Origin: Bradyrhizobium sp. CCGUVB1N3 | GTDB lineage: Bacteria > Pseudomonadota > Alphaproteobacteria > Rhizobiales > Xanthobacteraceae | Direction of reading: 5' to 3' | Length of the DNA stretch: 64,000 bases | Assembly (NCBI RefSeq): GCF_024199925.1 | Contig: NZ_JANADR010000001.1 | Location: 310,001 to 374,000 of the forward strand | In this document: positions 43,050 through 52,155 of the stretch, in pieces | How the letters are laid out: each line of letters starts with the position of its first letter | How positions within the stretch are numbered: position 1 is the stretch's first letter | Program-made: the position numbers and the translations under genes | Notes under the pieces: generated by a model | Seen by the model: the letters and a program-made list of their open reading frames with translations, nothing else | Told to the model about the DNA's origin: nothing | The model's database searches: none

Positions 43050-44594
43050 TCAATTGGATTTCACATAATAGGGCAGAGTGTAGCCGTCCGACCGGCCCTC
43101 ATAGGCGAGCTCCTTCCTGATCGCCCAGGTGTTTGCCAGATAGAAGACCGGGATGACGCCGAGGTCGCCCATGGCGATTTGGGTCGCCTGTCGCAGAAGC
43201 GCTTCGCGCCGGCCGCTATCGAGCGTGGCCCGCGCCTGCGTCAGCGCCTCGTCAAACGGGACGCTCGAATAGCGGCCGCGATTGCCTTGCCCCGCCTTCT
43301 CGCCATAGGTCTCGAGGATCGGGCCGAGCACGCCGGAGGCTTCTCCGGTTTCGACCGCCGCGCCGCCAATGATGAAGCTGAATTCCAGCGCTGAGGCGCG
43401 TGTGAAGTAGACGCTGCCCGGAAGCGTGACCACCTCCGTCTTGACGCCGATGCGGCTGAAGAACTGCCCGATGGCCTGCGCGACCTTCGAGTCATTCGGG
43501 TAGCGATCGTTGGAGGCGTGGAAGGTCAGTGAGAAGCCGTTTGGATACCCTGCGGCGGCGAGCAGCTGCTTGGCCTTTTGGGGATCATAGGGATCGACCT
43601 TGATGCCCGGATCATAGCCGAAATAGCCCTCGGGAACGAGCTGGCCGGCCGGAACGCCTTGTCCGTCCATGATGCGGTCGACGAGCAGCTCGCGGTTGAT
43701 CGAGACCGACAGCGCGCGACGGACCTCCGGCTTCAGCAGCGGGTTCTTTCCGTCCGCTCCCTTCGCGAACGGCGATTCAGTCCGAGCCTGATCCATGTGC
43801 AGGTACATGATGCGGTTGCCAGCGACACTGACTACCTTGAGCTTGTCGGATGCTTGAAGCTTGCGTGTGTCGGCTGTCGGGATGCTTTCGATCATGTCGA
43901 CGTCGCCGGCGAGCATCGCAGCCACGCGGGCGCTGCTGTTCTTGAAGACCCGAAACGTGACTTTGTCCCACGGCGCCTTCTCGCCCCAGTAGGCATCGTT
44001 GCGCTCGACGACAACGTTGTCGTCCGGCAACCACGATACGAACCTGAAGGGACCGGTTCCAATAACCCCCTTGCCGGCGTTCAGCTCCTCGGTACCGATC
44101 TTCTCCATCTTCGCCGGCAGAATGGCGATGCGGCTGAGGTTGTTGAGGAGAAGCGGGGTGGGACCGTCGGTCTTGATCCGAACGGTGAGCGGATCGACCG
44201 CCGTCACATCGACGATCGACTTGACGTAGGCGGCGAAGGAGCTCGGGCTATTCCTGGACGCCAGCGACACGCGCCTGATGCTCGCGGCGACATCCTCGGC
44301 GGTGAAGTCGCTCCCGTCGTGGAACTTCACATTCGGGCGCAGCTTGAACTCCCAGGTCGTGTCGTCGAGCGTCGTCCAGGACAATGCGAGCGCCGGTTGG
44401 ATCTGCTGCTTGGCATCCTGATTGACGAGACCGTCGAAGATGTTGCGGGCCATCGCGCTGTTGGGGCCAACCACGTAGAACTGAGGGTCCATCGACGTGG
44501 TCGAGGCCGCCAAGCCGACGGTCAGGTCCTTCGCGCCGGCCAGCGGCATTGCGAAGAGGGAAGCCGCGAGCGCGGCCGCGACGACGGATTTCAT
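43050..44594 (-). CDS. ABC substrate-binding protein, family 5 (peptide/nickel/opine type)
   Basis: 514 residues. Signal peptide MKSVVAAALAASLFAMPLAGA, then family-5 (SBP_bac_5) sequence: LTVGLAASTTSMDPQFYVVG, FDGLVNQDAKQQIQPALALS, WEFKLRPNVKFHDGSDFTAEDV, FVSWLPDDNVVVERNDAYWG, GYFGYDPGIKVDPYDPQKAK. It binds a peptide-like or other polar ligand in the periplasm. It opens the operon that includes the nucleoside hydrolase, two permeases and the fused ATPase, and is divergent from a LysR gene with 130 bases between. Confidence 0.92.
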   Translation of the reverse strand: MKSVVAAALAASLFAMPLAGAKDLTVGLAASTTSMDPQFYVVGPNSAMARNIFDGLVNQDAKQQIQPALALSWTTLDDTTWEFKLRPNVKFHDGSDFTAEDVAASIRRVSLASRNSPSSFAAYVKSIVDVTAVDPLTVRIKTDGPTPLLLNNLSRIAILPAKMEKIGTEELNAGKGVIGTGPFRFVSWLPDDNVVVERNDAYWGEKAPWDKVTFRVFKNSSARVAAMLAGDVDMIESIPTADTRKLQASDKLKVVSVAGNRIMYLHMDQARTESPFAKGADGKNPLLKPEVRRALSVSINRELLVDRIMDGQGVPAGQLVPEGYFGYDPGIKVDPYDPQKAKQLLAAAGYPNGFSLTFHASNDRYPNDSKVAQAIGQFFSRIGVKTEVVTLPGSVYFTRASALEFSFIIGGAAVETGEASGVLGPILETYGEKAGQGNRGRYSSVPFDEALTQARATLDSGRREALLRQATQIAMGDLGVIPVFYLANTWAIRKELAYEGRSDGYTLPYYVKSN

Positions 44595-44724
44595 GGCCGA
44601 TCCTCTCCCTTACCTATCCACCGGCACTGTCGACGGCTTGCACACGAAATATTATGACTTTGGTCGACGGGGAAATTGTATTAACTGCTCGAGCCATGCC
44701 TAAATGTTATGAGGAGAGTTCGCC

Positions 44725-45606
44725 ATGCGCCTAAAGCCGCGGCAGGTCGAAGCCTTCCGGTGTGTGATGATGACCGGCGGCATCACAGCGGCAGCCGACG
44801 CCATGAACATCACGCAGCCCGCCGTGAGCCGGCTGATCCGCGACCTCGAGGAGGCGACCGCGCTCACCCTGTTCGAGCGTCAAGGCGCACGGCTCGTCCC
44901 CACACTCGAGGCGACGCACTGGTATCGCGAGGTCGAACGACTCTATCTGGGCCTCGACCAGCTCACCCGCGCGGCGGACGATATCCGCAAGCACAAGAAC
45001 GTCGTGCTCCGGATCGCGAGCGTGACCTCGCTGGTACGCCCCTACTTGCATCGCGCTATCCTCGACGTCATCGGCGGCCGTTTCGACCTGCCGCTGGTGA
45101 TCGACGTCGAGAACAGCCGCCACATCTGGGATATGGTGGAGAACCACCGCTACGATCTTGGCTTCGCGTTCGGTTCGCCGCAGATGTCGGACAAAACGGC
45201 GTTGCCCCTGCACAATTCACAGGCCGTTGCCGCCGTCGCACCGGGTCACAGGCTGGCATCACGCGACGTGATCACGCCGGCGGAGCTGAGGAAGGAGCGC
45301 GTGCTGATGCCGGGGCGGAACTCGCCGCTGAGGCTCGCGCTCGATCGGGCCTTTGCGAGCGAGGACCATGCTCCGGCGAGTACGATGGAGACATCGATGC
45401 TGAACTGTTGCTGTTTCGCGGCTTCGGGCATGGGGGTCGGCATCGTCGACCGGACCAGCATCGTCGCATCCGGCGCTGACCTCGTCGCCGTCCCCTTCCG
45501 CCCCGGCATCGAGGTATCCTATTTCGCCATCCGGCCGTCCGGGACTGTGCGGATGCCTGTGCTCGAACAGCTCGTCAGCAGAATGCGAGAACTTTTGGTG
45601 TCCTGA
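44725..45606 (+). CDS. LysR-family regulator of the nucleoside-hydrolase/ABC operon
   Basis: 293 residues, start ATG at 44725 after GAGGAGAGTTCGCC. N-terminal helix-turn-helix GGITAAADAMNITQPAVSRLIRDLE, then an effector domain (residues 90-290). The pattern resembles OccR/NocR-type regulators of opine or peptide uptake (AFRCVMMTGGITAAA). It is divergent from the binding-protein gene and probably activates it. The shared region holds AT-rich stretches (AAATATTATGACTTT, TAAATGTTATGAGG) but no clean palindrome I could defend as the box. Confidence 0.9.
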   Translation: MRLKPRQVEAFRCVMMTGGITAAADAMNITQPAVSRLIRDLEEATALTLFERQGARLVPTLEATHWYREVERLYLGLDQLTRAADDIRKHKNVVLRIASVTSLVRPYLHRAILDVIGGRFDLPLVIDVENSRHIWDMVENHRYDLGFAFGSPQMSDKTALPLHNSQAVAAVAPGHRLASRDVITPAELRKERVLMPGRNSPLRLALDRAFASEDHAPASTMETSMLNCCCFAASGMGVGIVDRTSIVASGADLVAVPFRPGIEVSYFAIRPSGTVRMPVLEQLVSRMRELLVS

Positions 45607-45703
45607 TCCACCGTGGCGCGCGATATTCACCTGCATAGCGAGGGCTTTCATGCGGGATCTCCACGGATCAATGCGGGGGAGGCGGTTGCGACCAAGCGCC
45701 TCA

Positions 45704-46882
45704 TCAAGTCACCGCGGTGCGCACCAGCCGCGTGAAGGCAACGACTTCGTCGCGACGATGGTGATCGTTTGGCGGGGCGTATGCCGGTTCGGGAAAAGCC
45801 CCGAGCGTTACGACGATCAACTGCTCCTTGCGGAATAAATCGACCCGCTGACCCGCGTGCCCAAGCGCTGACATGACCCCGTCGCCCAGCCACCAGCTGT
45901 AGCCGTAGTGCGTAATGTCTGCGGCGGAAGGCGCGGGCACCTCGAACGCAGGTTTGGCGGTTTCGTCAACCCAACCTTCCGGCAGGACGCGGCGGCCATC
46001 GATCACGCCATCATCCAAGACAAATAGGCCAAACCGGCCGAAATCGCGCAAGATCATGCCCGCACGGCTGCCGCCAATTTCCTGTCCGTCCTCATTTTCC
46101 AGCGTGTAGAAAGCGTCGCGTTCCATTCCGGCAGGCTGCCATATCCGCTCCGACATGTAGTCGGCGAGCGTCGTGCCGATAGCCTTGCTGAGCGCTGCGC
46201 CCAATAGGTACGTATCGCCGGAATTGTAGAGGAACGTTGTGCCAGGAGCATGCGCACGCGTGAGGGACGCCATCAATTTCAGTACGCCGCCCGGCACGCG
46301 ATTGGCCAAGGACTTGCTGTAGCGGTTCACGTCCGATGTGGAGTCGGCGTAGTTCTCGTTCCAGCGAACCCCGGACGACATTGTCAGCAGATGGCGAAGC
46401 GTCACCCCGTCATAGGCCGAGCCCTTGAGCTCTGGCAGGTAGCGGGTCAGCGCCTCGTCCAGAGACTTGATGGCACCGTCGTGGATTGCTGCGCCGACGA
46501 GCATGGTCGTCATGGATTTAACGGTCGACATCGTCGACCAGCGGTCGTGCTCCTGCAGACCCAGAGCATAGCGTTCCAGTACCACGCGGCCGCGGTGGAT
46601 CACCAGAATTCCGACCATGGCATTGCGATCCATGAAGGCGCCGACGTCGAACTCCGATCCGTCGGCGATATCGCGCAGCGAGAGCTCGGGTCCCCGCGGC
46701 AGCGACCGCGGTTGGGGCCCGCAACGGATGGTTCGATGGGCAAAGAGCTTGTCGACAACGCGGTACGCGTAAGGTTGGGCCCAGGGCGGCAGATAAAGAA
46801 ACTCCTCAGCGCGTGGTAGATGATGACGCGGCAGCGAGAGCGAAGCCGCGGTATCGCTCGACAGAACATCCGATCTGCCCAA
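45704..46882 (-). CDS. Serine hydrolase of the beta-lactamase/NylB (6-aminohexanoate-dimer hydrolase-like) family
   Basis: 392 residues, the same length as NylB. The penicilloyl-serine family motif S-x-x-K is Ser119-TV-Lys122 in STMSTVKSMT. The catalytic tyrosine is Tyr219 in TFLYNSGDTYLLG, and a WWLGDG...LGHAGQR block is near the C-terminus. The segments LPELKGSAYDG and SGVRWNENYAD closely resemble NylB and its esterase-like relatives. Such enzymes hydrolyse carboxylic esters or amides; NylB cleaves nylon oligomers as a side activity. No signal peptide is obvious. Last gene of the nine-gene minus-strand operon, 41 bases after the carboxylesterase. The real substrate is probably an ester or amide imported by the adjacent transporter. 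Confidence 0.85.
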   Translation of the reverse strand: MGRSDVLSSDTAASLSLPRHHLPRAEEFLYLPPWAQPYAYRVVDKLFAHRTIRCGPQPRSLPRGPELSLRDIADGSEFDVGAFMDRNAMVGILVIHRGRVVLERYALGLQEHDRWSTMSTVKSMTTMLVGAAIHDGAIKSLDEALTRYLPELKGSAYDGVTLRHLLTMSSGVRWNENYADSTSDVNRYSKSLANRVPGGVLKLMASLTRAHAPGTTFLYNSGDTYLLGAALSKAIGTTLADYMSERIWQPAGMERDAFYTLENEDGQEIGGSRAGMILRDFGRFGLFVLDDGVIDGRRVLPEGWVDETAKPAFEVPAPSAADITHYGYSWWLGDGVMSALGHAGQRVDLFRKEQLIVVTLGAFPEPAYAPPNDHHRRDEVVAFTRLVRTAVT

Positions 46883-46923
46883 GATTGTCTCCTTCGTTCC
46901 GACGCGATGCCAGGCCCTTTGGC

Positions 46924-48420
46924 CTAGCGCCGGTCCGCTCCTTCAAAGGTTGTCAGCAATAGATCGTCCAACGCGGCGATTTCTTCGCCGCCGCCGAAGA
47001 TTTTCGACAGAGGGGAGGGGGCTGCAACGGCTGGCCAACCAGGGGCGCCGTTGCGTGCGAACGCGACGAGTGCGTCGGACATTTGTCGAGCGACCATCGC
47101 CGCATTGTGTGATCCGGCCATGAGCGGCAGCTTATCCGATGGTTCCACGCCCCAGACGAAAGGCTCGTCGAAGCCATGCGCGGCTCCGAAACTGGAAAGC
47201 TCGCCGGCAGGTGCCCAGTCGAACCGAAAGAGATAGGCCGCGCCGCCGGAATGTGCATGCGCCAACGCGGTGCGGACGGCCGGCAAGCGGTACACCACGT
47301 CGGTCAGAAACTGCTCCCGCAGTTGCGCGAGATCTGCGCCGGGGGCGCGTGCACGATAGGACGCAAAGATTGCGTCTCCCTTGCCTTGGAAGAACCGGTC
47401 CATCTCGGCTGCCAGCGCTTCTCTCCTCTCGGGGATGGCCATCACGCCAAGCGAGAACCACATGCGCGATTCATCGCGGGTCGAGCCGAGCACGATCGGC
47501 TTGTCGCGACAGATGCCGCGACGAAAGACCTCCAGCGGATGTTCAACAAGTGTGGTTCCGTCCTCGACGATGCCGAGCGCGCGACCACCCGGGGCGTTGC
47601 GCGCACCGAGGTCGCTCGCGAGGATTTTTGCCTCGGCATCGAGAATGCGATCGGGCGGCAGCGCCTCCAGCGCTCGACGATCGCCGATCGCGACGCCGGC
47701 GGCAGCAAGAAACTCCCGTGCGCGATCGGTGGCGCTCGTTCGATCGAAGACGCGTGAAGCGGAGCCGGATTGCAGGAACGCGCGTTGGAAGAGCGACCGG
47801 GCGGCAGGGATCGCGAACAGCGCCGTCGCCATGAACGCGCCGGAGGAAATGCCGAAGATAGTAACATTGTCCGGATCGCCACCGAGTGCGCTGATGTTCT
47901 CGGCTACCCATTCCAGCGCAGCGACGACATCCAGGAGCCCGACATTGCCAGCGCCATAGGGCTCTCCCCACACGTCACCCAGATGCAGGAACCCTAGCAC
48001 GCCAACACGAAAGCCGACACGAACAATGACGCAGTCGCTCTTGTTCGAGAGTGCCGCAGCATCCTCGACGCCTTCGGTGGCACTGCCGCGCTGAAAGCCC
48101 CCGCCGAAGAGATGCACGAGGACCGGTCGCCGCGCCACGTCGGGGGCCGGCGTCCAGACGTTGAGATAAAGGCAATCCTCCGAGACGGATTTCGGAGAGG
48201 TGTCGCCAAACAAGCCGAGGGTCGGGCCCACGGCCTGGAGCGGTGCGGGCCGCGGTTCCGTGGCATCCACTGTGGCCGTCGTCCGTCGGCGCGCGATCGG
48301 CTTGCAGAACCGAAGCGGACCAATCGGTGGCTCGGCATAGGGGATTCCGAGAAACGAGTAGCCGTCCCTTGTTTGTCGACCGACCAGCGTGCCGAATGGT
48401 GTGTGTCTCGCGAATTCCAT
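46924..48420 (-). CDS. Type-B carboxylesterase
   Basis: 498 residues from the ATG at 48420, preceded by GGAGGAGTAGCC; the longer upstream frame overlaps the ATPase gene. Alpha/beta-hydrolase of the carboxylesterase type-B family: YSFLGIPYAEPPIGPLRF, SEDCLYLNVWTP, oxyanion hole HLFGGGFQRG, and nucleophile Ser192 in FGISSGAF. The usual nucleophile context GESAG is altered to GISSG. The acid lies in the GSTRDESRMWF region and the histidine in GAAHGFDEPFVWG. It hydrolyses carboxylic esters. No signal peptide, so intracellular. It starts two bases after the stop of the DppF-type ATPase gene, so it belongs to the transporter operon and probably acts on the imported compound. Confidence 0.9.
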   Translation of the reverse strand: MEFARHTPFGTLVGRQTRDGYSFLGIPYAEPPIGPLRFCKPIARRRTTATVDATEPRPAPLQAVGPTLGLFGDTSPKSVSEDCLYLNVWTPAPDVARRPVLVHLFGGGFQRGSATEGVEDAAALSNKSDCVIVRVGFRVGVLGFLHLGDVWGEPYGAGNVGLLDVVAALEWVAENISALGGDPDNVTIFGISSGAFMATALFAIPAARSLFQRAFLQSGSASRVFDRTSATDRAREFLAAAGVAIGDRRALEALPPDRILDAEAKILASDLGARNAPGGRALGIVEDGTTLVEHPLEVFRRGICRDKPIVLGSTRDESRMWFSLGVMAIPERREALAAEMDRFFQGKGDAIFASYRARAPGADLAQLREQFLTDVVYRLPAVRTALAHAHSGGAAYLFRFDWAPAGELSSFGAAHGFDEPFVWGVEPSDKLPLMAGSHNAAMVARQMSDALVAFARNGAPGWPAVAAPSPLSKIFGGGEEIAALDDLLLTTFEGADRR

Positions 48421-48422
48421 GG

Positions 48423-49349
48423 CTACTCCTCCGCGAGATGACAGGCGACACGATGAGAGGAGGCGACCACGCGTGCTTTCGGAACTTCGATTGCGCAACG
48501 ATCGAATGCGCGCGGGCAGCGCGATCGGAACACACATCCAGCAGGCAGGTTTGCCGCGCTCGGGATATCGCCCTTCAGAGGCGCGCCCTTGCGCGCGCGA
48601 CCCGGCGCGGAGTCCAGAAGAGCCTTGGTGTAGGGATGTCGTGGCGCGGCATAGACGGACGCCTTCGGCCCCTCCTCGACAATGTTGCCGAGATACATGA
48701 CGGCGATCCGGTCGCACATGAATTCCACGACACGCAGATCGTGGGAAATGAAGAGCAGCGCAAGACCGTGGAGTTGTTGCAGGTCGAGCAGGAGGTTGAG
48801 CACCTGGGCCTGGACCGACACATCCAGAGCGGACACCGGCTCATCGGCGACAATCAATTGAGGCCCGGTCGCGAGTGCCCGCGCGATGGCGATGCGTTGA
48901 CGCTGGCCGCCGGAAAACTCGTGCGGAAAGCGGTGCCTTGCTGCCTCAGGCAAGCCCACCTCGGCAAGGAGCTGCGCGACGCGGCGGCTCCGTTCAACGG
49001 AATCACCGATACTATGAACCTCCATCGGTTCGGCGATCAGTTGCTCAATGGTCATCCGGCCGTTGAGCGAGCCGAATGGATCCTGGAAAATCATCTGCAT
49101 GTGCCGGCGCTCGCGCCTCAACGCCTCCTTCGAGAGCGTTGCCAGATCCTGGCCGCGAAAGCGGATGGCTCCCGCGGTCGGCTCCACCAGCCGCAGCACC
49201 AGGCGCGCTGTGGTCGATTTGCCCGAGCCGCTTTCGCCCACGATGCCGTATGTCTCACCTCGACCGATTGTGAAGCCGACGTCACGCACGGCATGGACCT
49301 GATGAAAGCTCTTGGACAATCCGGCAACGTCGAGAAGCGCATCCGTCAC
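48423..49349 (-). CDS. Dipeptide-type ABC ATPase (DppF/OppF type)
   Basis: 308 residues from a GTG at 49349 that overlaps the previous ATPase stop (GTGA); an ATG at 49379 would add ten residues and a longer overlap. Walker A GESGSGKSTT, MIFQDPFGSLNGRM, signature FSGGQRQRIAIARAL, Walker B LIVADEPVSALDV, H-loop LFISHDL. The C-terminal oligopeptide-type cysteine cluster is present (CVFRSRCPRAFDRC), which in this family may bind an Fe-S cluster. It works with the DppD-type ATPase at 49346-50323. Confidence 0.92.
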   Translation of the reverse strand: MTDALLDVAGLSKSFHQVHAVRDVGFTIGRGETYGIVGESGSGKSTTARLVLRLVEPTAGAIRFRGQDLATLSKEALRRERRHMQMIFQDPFGSLNGRMTIEQLIAEPMEVHSIGDSVERSRRVAQLLAEVGLPEAARHRFPHEFSGGQRQRIAIARALATGPQLIVADEPVSALDVSVQAQVLNLLLDLQQLHGLALLFISHDLRVVEFMCDRIAVMYLGNIVEEGPKASVYAAPRHPYTKALLDSAPGRARKGAPLKGDIPSAANLPAGCVFRSRCPRAFDRCAIEVPKARVVASSHRVACHLAEE

Positions 49350-50323
49350 GATGCTTCTCCCGCCAGTGGATGCCAGCATCGAACCTCCGAGCGCGCGATC
49401 GTAGTGAGTGCCGGCCGGGTCGCGCAGCGATCGTTCTGCTGCGGGCAGCGTGGCTGGAATCGGCAGCCGCTCGGCCATGACCCCAGCGACGGCACCTGGC
49501 CCGGGATGGGCGAGAGTCGGGCTCTTGCCTCGCCCGCATGGGGAATCGCGTCGACCAGACCGCGCGTATAGGGATGGTGCGGCGCCTTCAGGCATTCGAC
49601 CGGTGTGCCGGCCTCCACCTGGTCTCCGGCGTACATCACGACGGCGCGGTCGCAGAACTCCGCAACAACTTCGAGGTCATGGCTGATGTAAAGCATGGCG
49701 AGACCGATCTCGGCGCGCATGGCGATGAGAAGATCGAGCACCTGCGCTTGGATTGTGACGTCGAGCGCAGTGGTCGGCTCATCGGCGATAACGAGCTTGG
49801 GATTGCACGAGATGGCAATCGCGATCATCACCCGCTGCCGCATGCCGCCGGAGAGTTCGTGAACGTAGGCGTTGAGAAGATCGCGATCCTTCGGCAGACC
49901 GACCCGGGTGAGCAATTCGCGAGCACGATCCCGGGCGGCGCGCGCCGAGAGATCGAGATTATAGCGAAGCGAGTCCATCATCTGCTGGCCGATGGAGAGC
50001 GTCGGATGCAACGAGGTCATCGGCTCTTGAAATATGAAACCGATGCCACGTCCCCCCACACGCCGGCGCTCTTGGGGTGAGAGCGCAGTCAGTTCGCGGC
50101 GATCCAGCTTGATCGAACCGGAGACGGCGGCGCCTGGTGGGGGCAGGCCGATGATCGCTCGCGCGGTCATCGACTTGCCACAGCCGCTCTCGCCGACCAG
50201 CGCCACGGCCTCGCCGGGGCCGATCGAGAATGAGAGGTCGGTGACCACGGGCACCATGCGGCCCGAGATCGGCAACGAAACGGAGAGGTTCTGCACCTGG
50301 AGTATCGGAGGGCGCTCGGTCAT
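49346..50323 (-). CDS. Dipeptide-type ABC ATPase (DppD/OppD type)
   Basis: 325 residues. Walker [25 protein letters not shown], signature [15 protein letters not shown], Walker [15 protein letters not shown]-loop YISHDL, and a C-terminal cysteine set [14 protein letters not shown]. The start overlaps the DppB-type permease stop by ATGA, and the stop overlaps the DppF-type start by GTGA. It forms the ATPase heterodimer with the following gene product. Confidence 0.92.
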   Translation of the reverse strand: MTERPPILQVQNLSVSLPISGRMVPVVTDLSFSIGPGEAVALVGESGCGKSMTARAIIGLPPPGAAVSGSIKLDRRELTALSPQERRRVGGRGIGFIFQEPMTSLHPTLSIGQQMMDSLRYNLDLSARAARDRARELLTRVGLPKDRDLLNAYVHELSGGMRQRVMIAIAISCNPKLVIADEPTTALDVTIQAQVLDLLIAMRAEIGLAMLYISHDLEVVAEFCDRAVVMYAGDQVEAGTPVECLKAPHHPYTRGLVDAIPHAGEARARLSPIPGQVPSLGSWPSGCRFQPRCPQQNDRCATRPALTTIARSEVRCWHPLAGEAS

Positions 50324-51264
50324 CCCAGCCTCACACGCGGATCGAGCAGTGCGTAGATAACGTCGATGATCAGGTTCAGCGCCGCGAGCATCAGGGCGAT
50401 GAGCAGCACAGCGCCCTCGACGACCGGATAGTCACGTCGGGCAACCGCGTCGATGAGAAGCTTGCCGAGGCCGGGAAGCGAGAAAATCAGCTCGATGCTG
50501 ACTGCGCCCGACAACAGATAGCTGGCCGAAAGACCGGCGACCGTGACCACTGGAATGGCGGCCGTGCGCACCGCATAGCGGCCGATCACCATGACCTCCG
50601 GAAGGCCCTGAGCGCGGGCGGTAACGATATAGGGCTCGCCGAGGACGTCGAGCATGGAGGAGCGCATCATCCGGGTAATCAAGGCAGATTGGCGGATGCC
50701 AAGCGCGAGCGCCGGCAATGCGATGGTGGCGGCCGAGGCAAACAGTCCATCAGTGGGCGGAACGTAGCCCGATACGGGGAACCACTTGAGGGTTACCGCG
50801 AACAGAAAGATTAGGAGCAGCGCCAGCCAGAACTCCGGCAGCGAAATGCCGAGCACGGCGACGCCGACGAGCCCGCGGTCGATCACCGTATCCTTGTTGA
50901 TCGCGGCCATCACGCCAAGGATGCTGCCGAGCGCCACCGCCAGGAAGAGCGCCGCCAGCGCCACTTGCAGGGTCACGAGCGCATATTGCGGCAATAGATC
51001 GATGACGGGTTGCTTGAAGAAGAAGGAAGTGCCGAGCTTGAGTGTCACCACATTCTTTGCCCAGAACAGGAATTGCACAGGCAACGGCTGGTCGAGACCC
51101 ATCTCGGACCGAAGCGCGGCGATCTCGCCCGGCGTTGCTTGATCGCCAAGGATCTGGGCAGCCGGATCGCCAGGCGCAAGCCGCAGCAGCAGAAACACAA
51201 GGACCAGCGGAACAACGATGGTCGGGATCATCAGGAGGAGGCGGTGGCCAAGGAAGCGCAGCAT
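50320..51264 (-). CDS. Dipeptide-type ABC permease (DppB type), second system
   Basis: 314 residues. LGHRLLLMIPTIVVPLVLVFL first helix, GDPAAQILGDQATPGEIAAL, MGLDQPLPVQFLFW, DRGLVGVAVLGISLPEFW, the coupling region VTARAQGLPEVMVIGRYAVR, ending [13 protein letters not shown]. Inner-membrane half of the importer; the partner is the DppC-type protein encoded two bases upstream. Overlaps the DppD-type gene by ATGA. Confidence 0.92.
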   Translation of the reverse strand: MLRFLGHRLLLMIPTIVVPLVLVFLLLRLAPGDPAAQILGDQATPGEIAALRSEMGLDQPLPVQFLFWAKNVVTLKLGTSFFFKQPVIDLLPQYALVTLQVALAALFLAVALGSILGVMAAINKDTVIDRGLVGVAVLGISLPEFWLALLLIFLFAVTLKWFPVSGYVPPTDGLFASAATIALPALALGIRQSALITRMMRSSMLDVLGEPYIVTARAQGLPEVMVIGRYAVRTAAIPVVTVAGLSASYLLSGAVSIELIFSLPGLGKLLIDAVARRDYPVVEGAVLLIALMLAALNLIIDVIYALLDPRVRLG

Positions 51265-51266
51265 AC

Positions 51267-52142
51267 CTACCTCCGCGCCAATCGTGGATCGAGACTGTCA
51301 CGTAGCGCATCGCCAAGCAGATTGAGCGACAGAATGGTGAGCACCAGTGCCGCGCCGGGGAAGACCACGATCCACCAGGCGTTCTGGATGTAGTTGCGCG
51401 CTTCCGCAAGGGCGCTCCCCCAGCTTACGTCCCTGGCGCCGACGCCGAGCCCGACAAAGGAGAGCGCGGCCTCGCCGAGGACGGCCGCCGAGAAGATGAA
51501 AGAGGCCTGGACCAACAGCGGCGACATGATGGCGGGAAGCAGGTAGCGCGCAAGGATGCGCCGGTCCGGGACTCCGACGGCGCGAGCCGCCTCGATCATC
51601 GGCAGCTCGCGCAACACCAGGATCTGGCCGCGCACGACGCGAAGCACCGGCGCAACGAGGACGATCGAGAGCGCGACGATGACCGTGGTGACGCTCGGGC
51701 CAAGATAGCCCGCGGCAGCGGTGGCGAGCACGATGGAAGGAAACGCCATCAGCCCGTCAACCAGCCGCATCAGCACAACGTCCACGCGCCGGTAGAATCC
51801 GGCGGCGAGCCCCAGCACGATTGCGACGGACATCGAGATTGAGGAGACGAGAAGTCCGACCAGCAGCGACGTCCGGCCACCGAAGAGAACCATCGCGAAC
51901 ATGTCGCGGCCGAGATGATCAGTGCCGAACCAGTTCTGCGGCCGCGGCGGCTTGAGGCGGATGCCCGGCGAAATGCGCAGCGGCTGGGCGTTGGTGAGAT
52001 AGGGGGCAGCGAGGGCAAGCACCACAAGCGCAACGAGGACAAGGATGGCAAAGATCGCCGTGCGATTGCGCAGCAAGCGGCGCCAGGGCCCCGGTGGCGC
52101 CGGCGGCGTATCGAGCATTGCGTCCGTAGCAGCAGCGGTCAC
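51267..52142 (-). CDS. Dipeptide-type ABC permease (DppC type), second system
   Basis: 291 residues from a GTG at 52142 with GAGGATTGGCAC before it; ATG at 52118 is an alternative, and the longer frame overlaps the binding-protein gene. N-terminal segment, then RLLRNRTAIFAILVLVALVV, PPRPQNWFGTDHLGRDMFAM, DGLMAFPSIVLATAAAGYLG and the coupling loop EAARAVGVPDRRILARYLLP. Pairs with the DppB-type permease. 13 bases after the binding-protein stop. Confidence 0.92.
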   Translation of the reverse strand: MTAAATDAMLDTPPAPPGPWRRLLRNRTAIFAILVLVALVVLALAAPYLTNAQPLRISPGIRLKPPRPQNWFGTDHLGRDMFAMVLFGGRTSLLVGLLVSSISMSVAIVLGLAAGFYRRVDVVLMRLVDGLMAFPSIVLATAAAGYLGPSVTTVIVALSIVLVAPVLRVVRGQILVLRELPMIEAARAVGVPDRRILARYLLPAIMSPLLVQASFIFSAAVLGEAALSFVGLGVGARDVSWGSALAEARNYIQNAWWIVVFPGAALVLTILSLNLLGDALRDSLDPRLARR

Positions 52143-52155
52143 GTGCCAATCCTCG

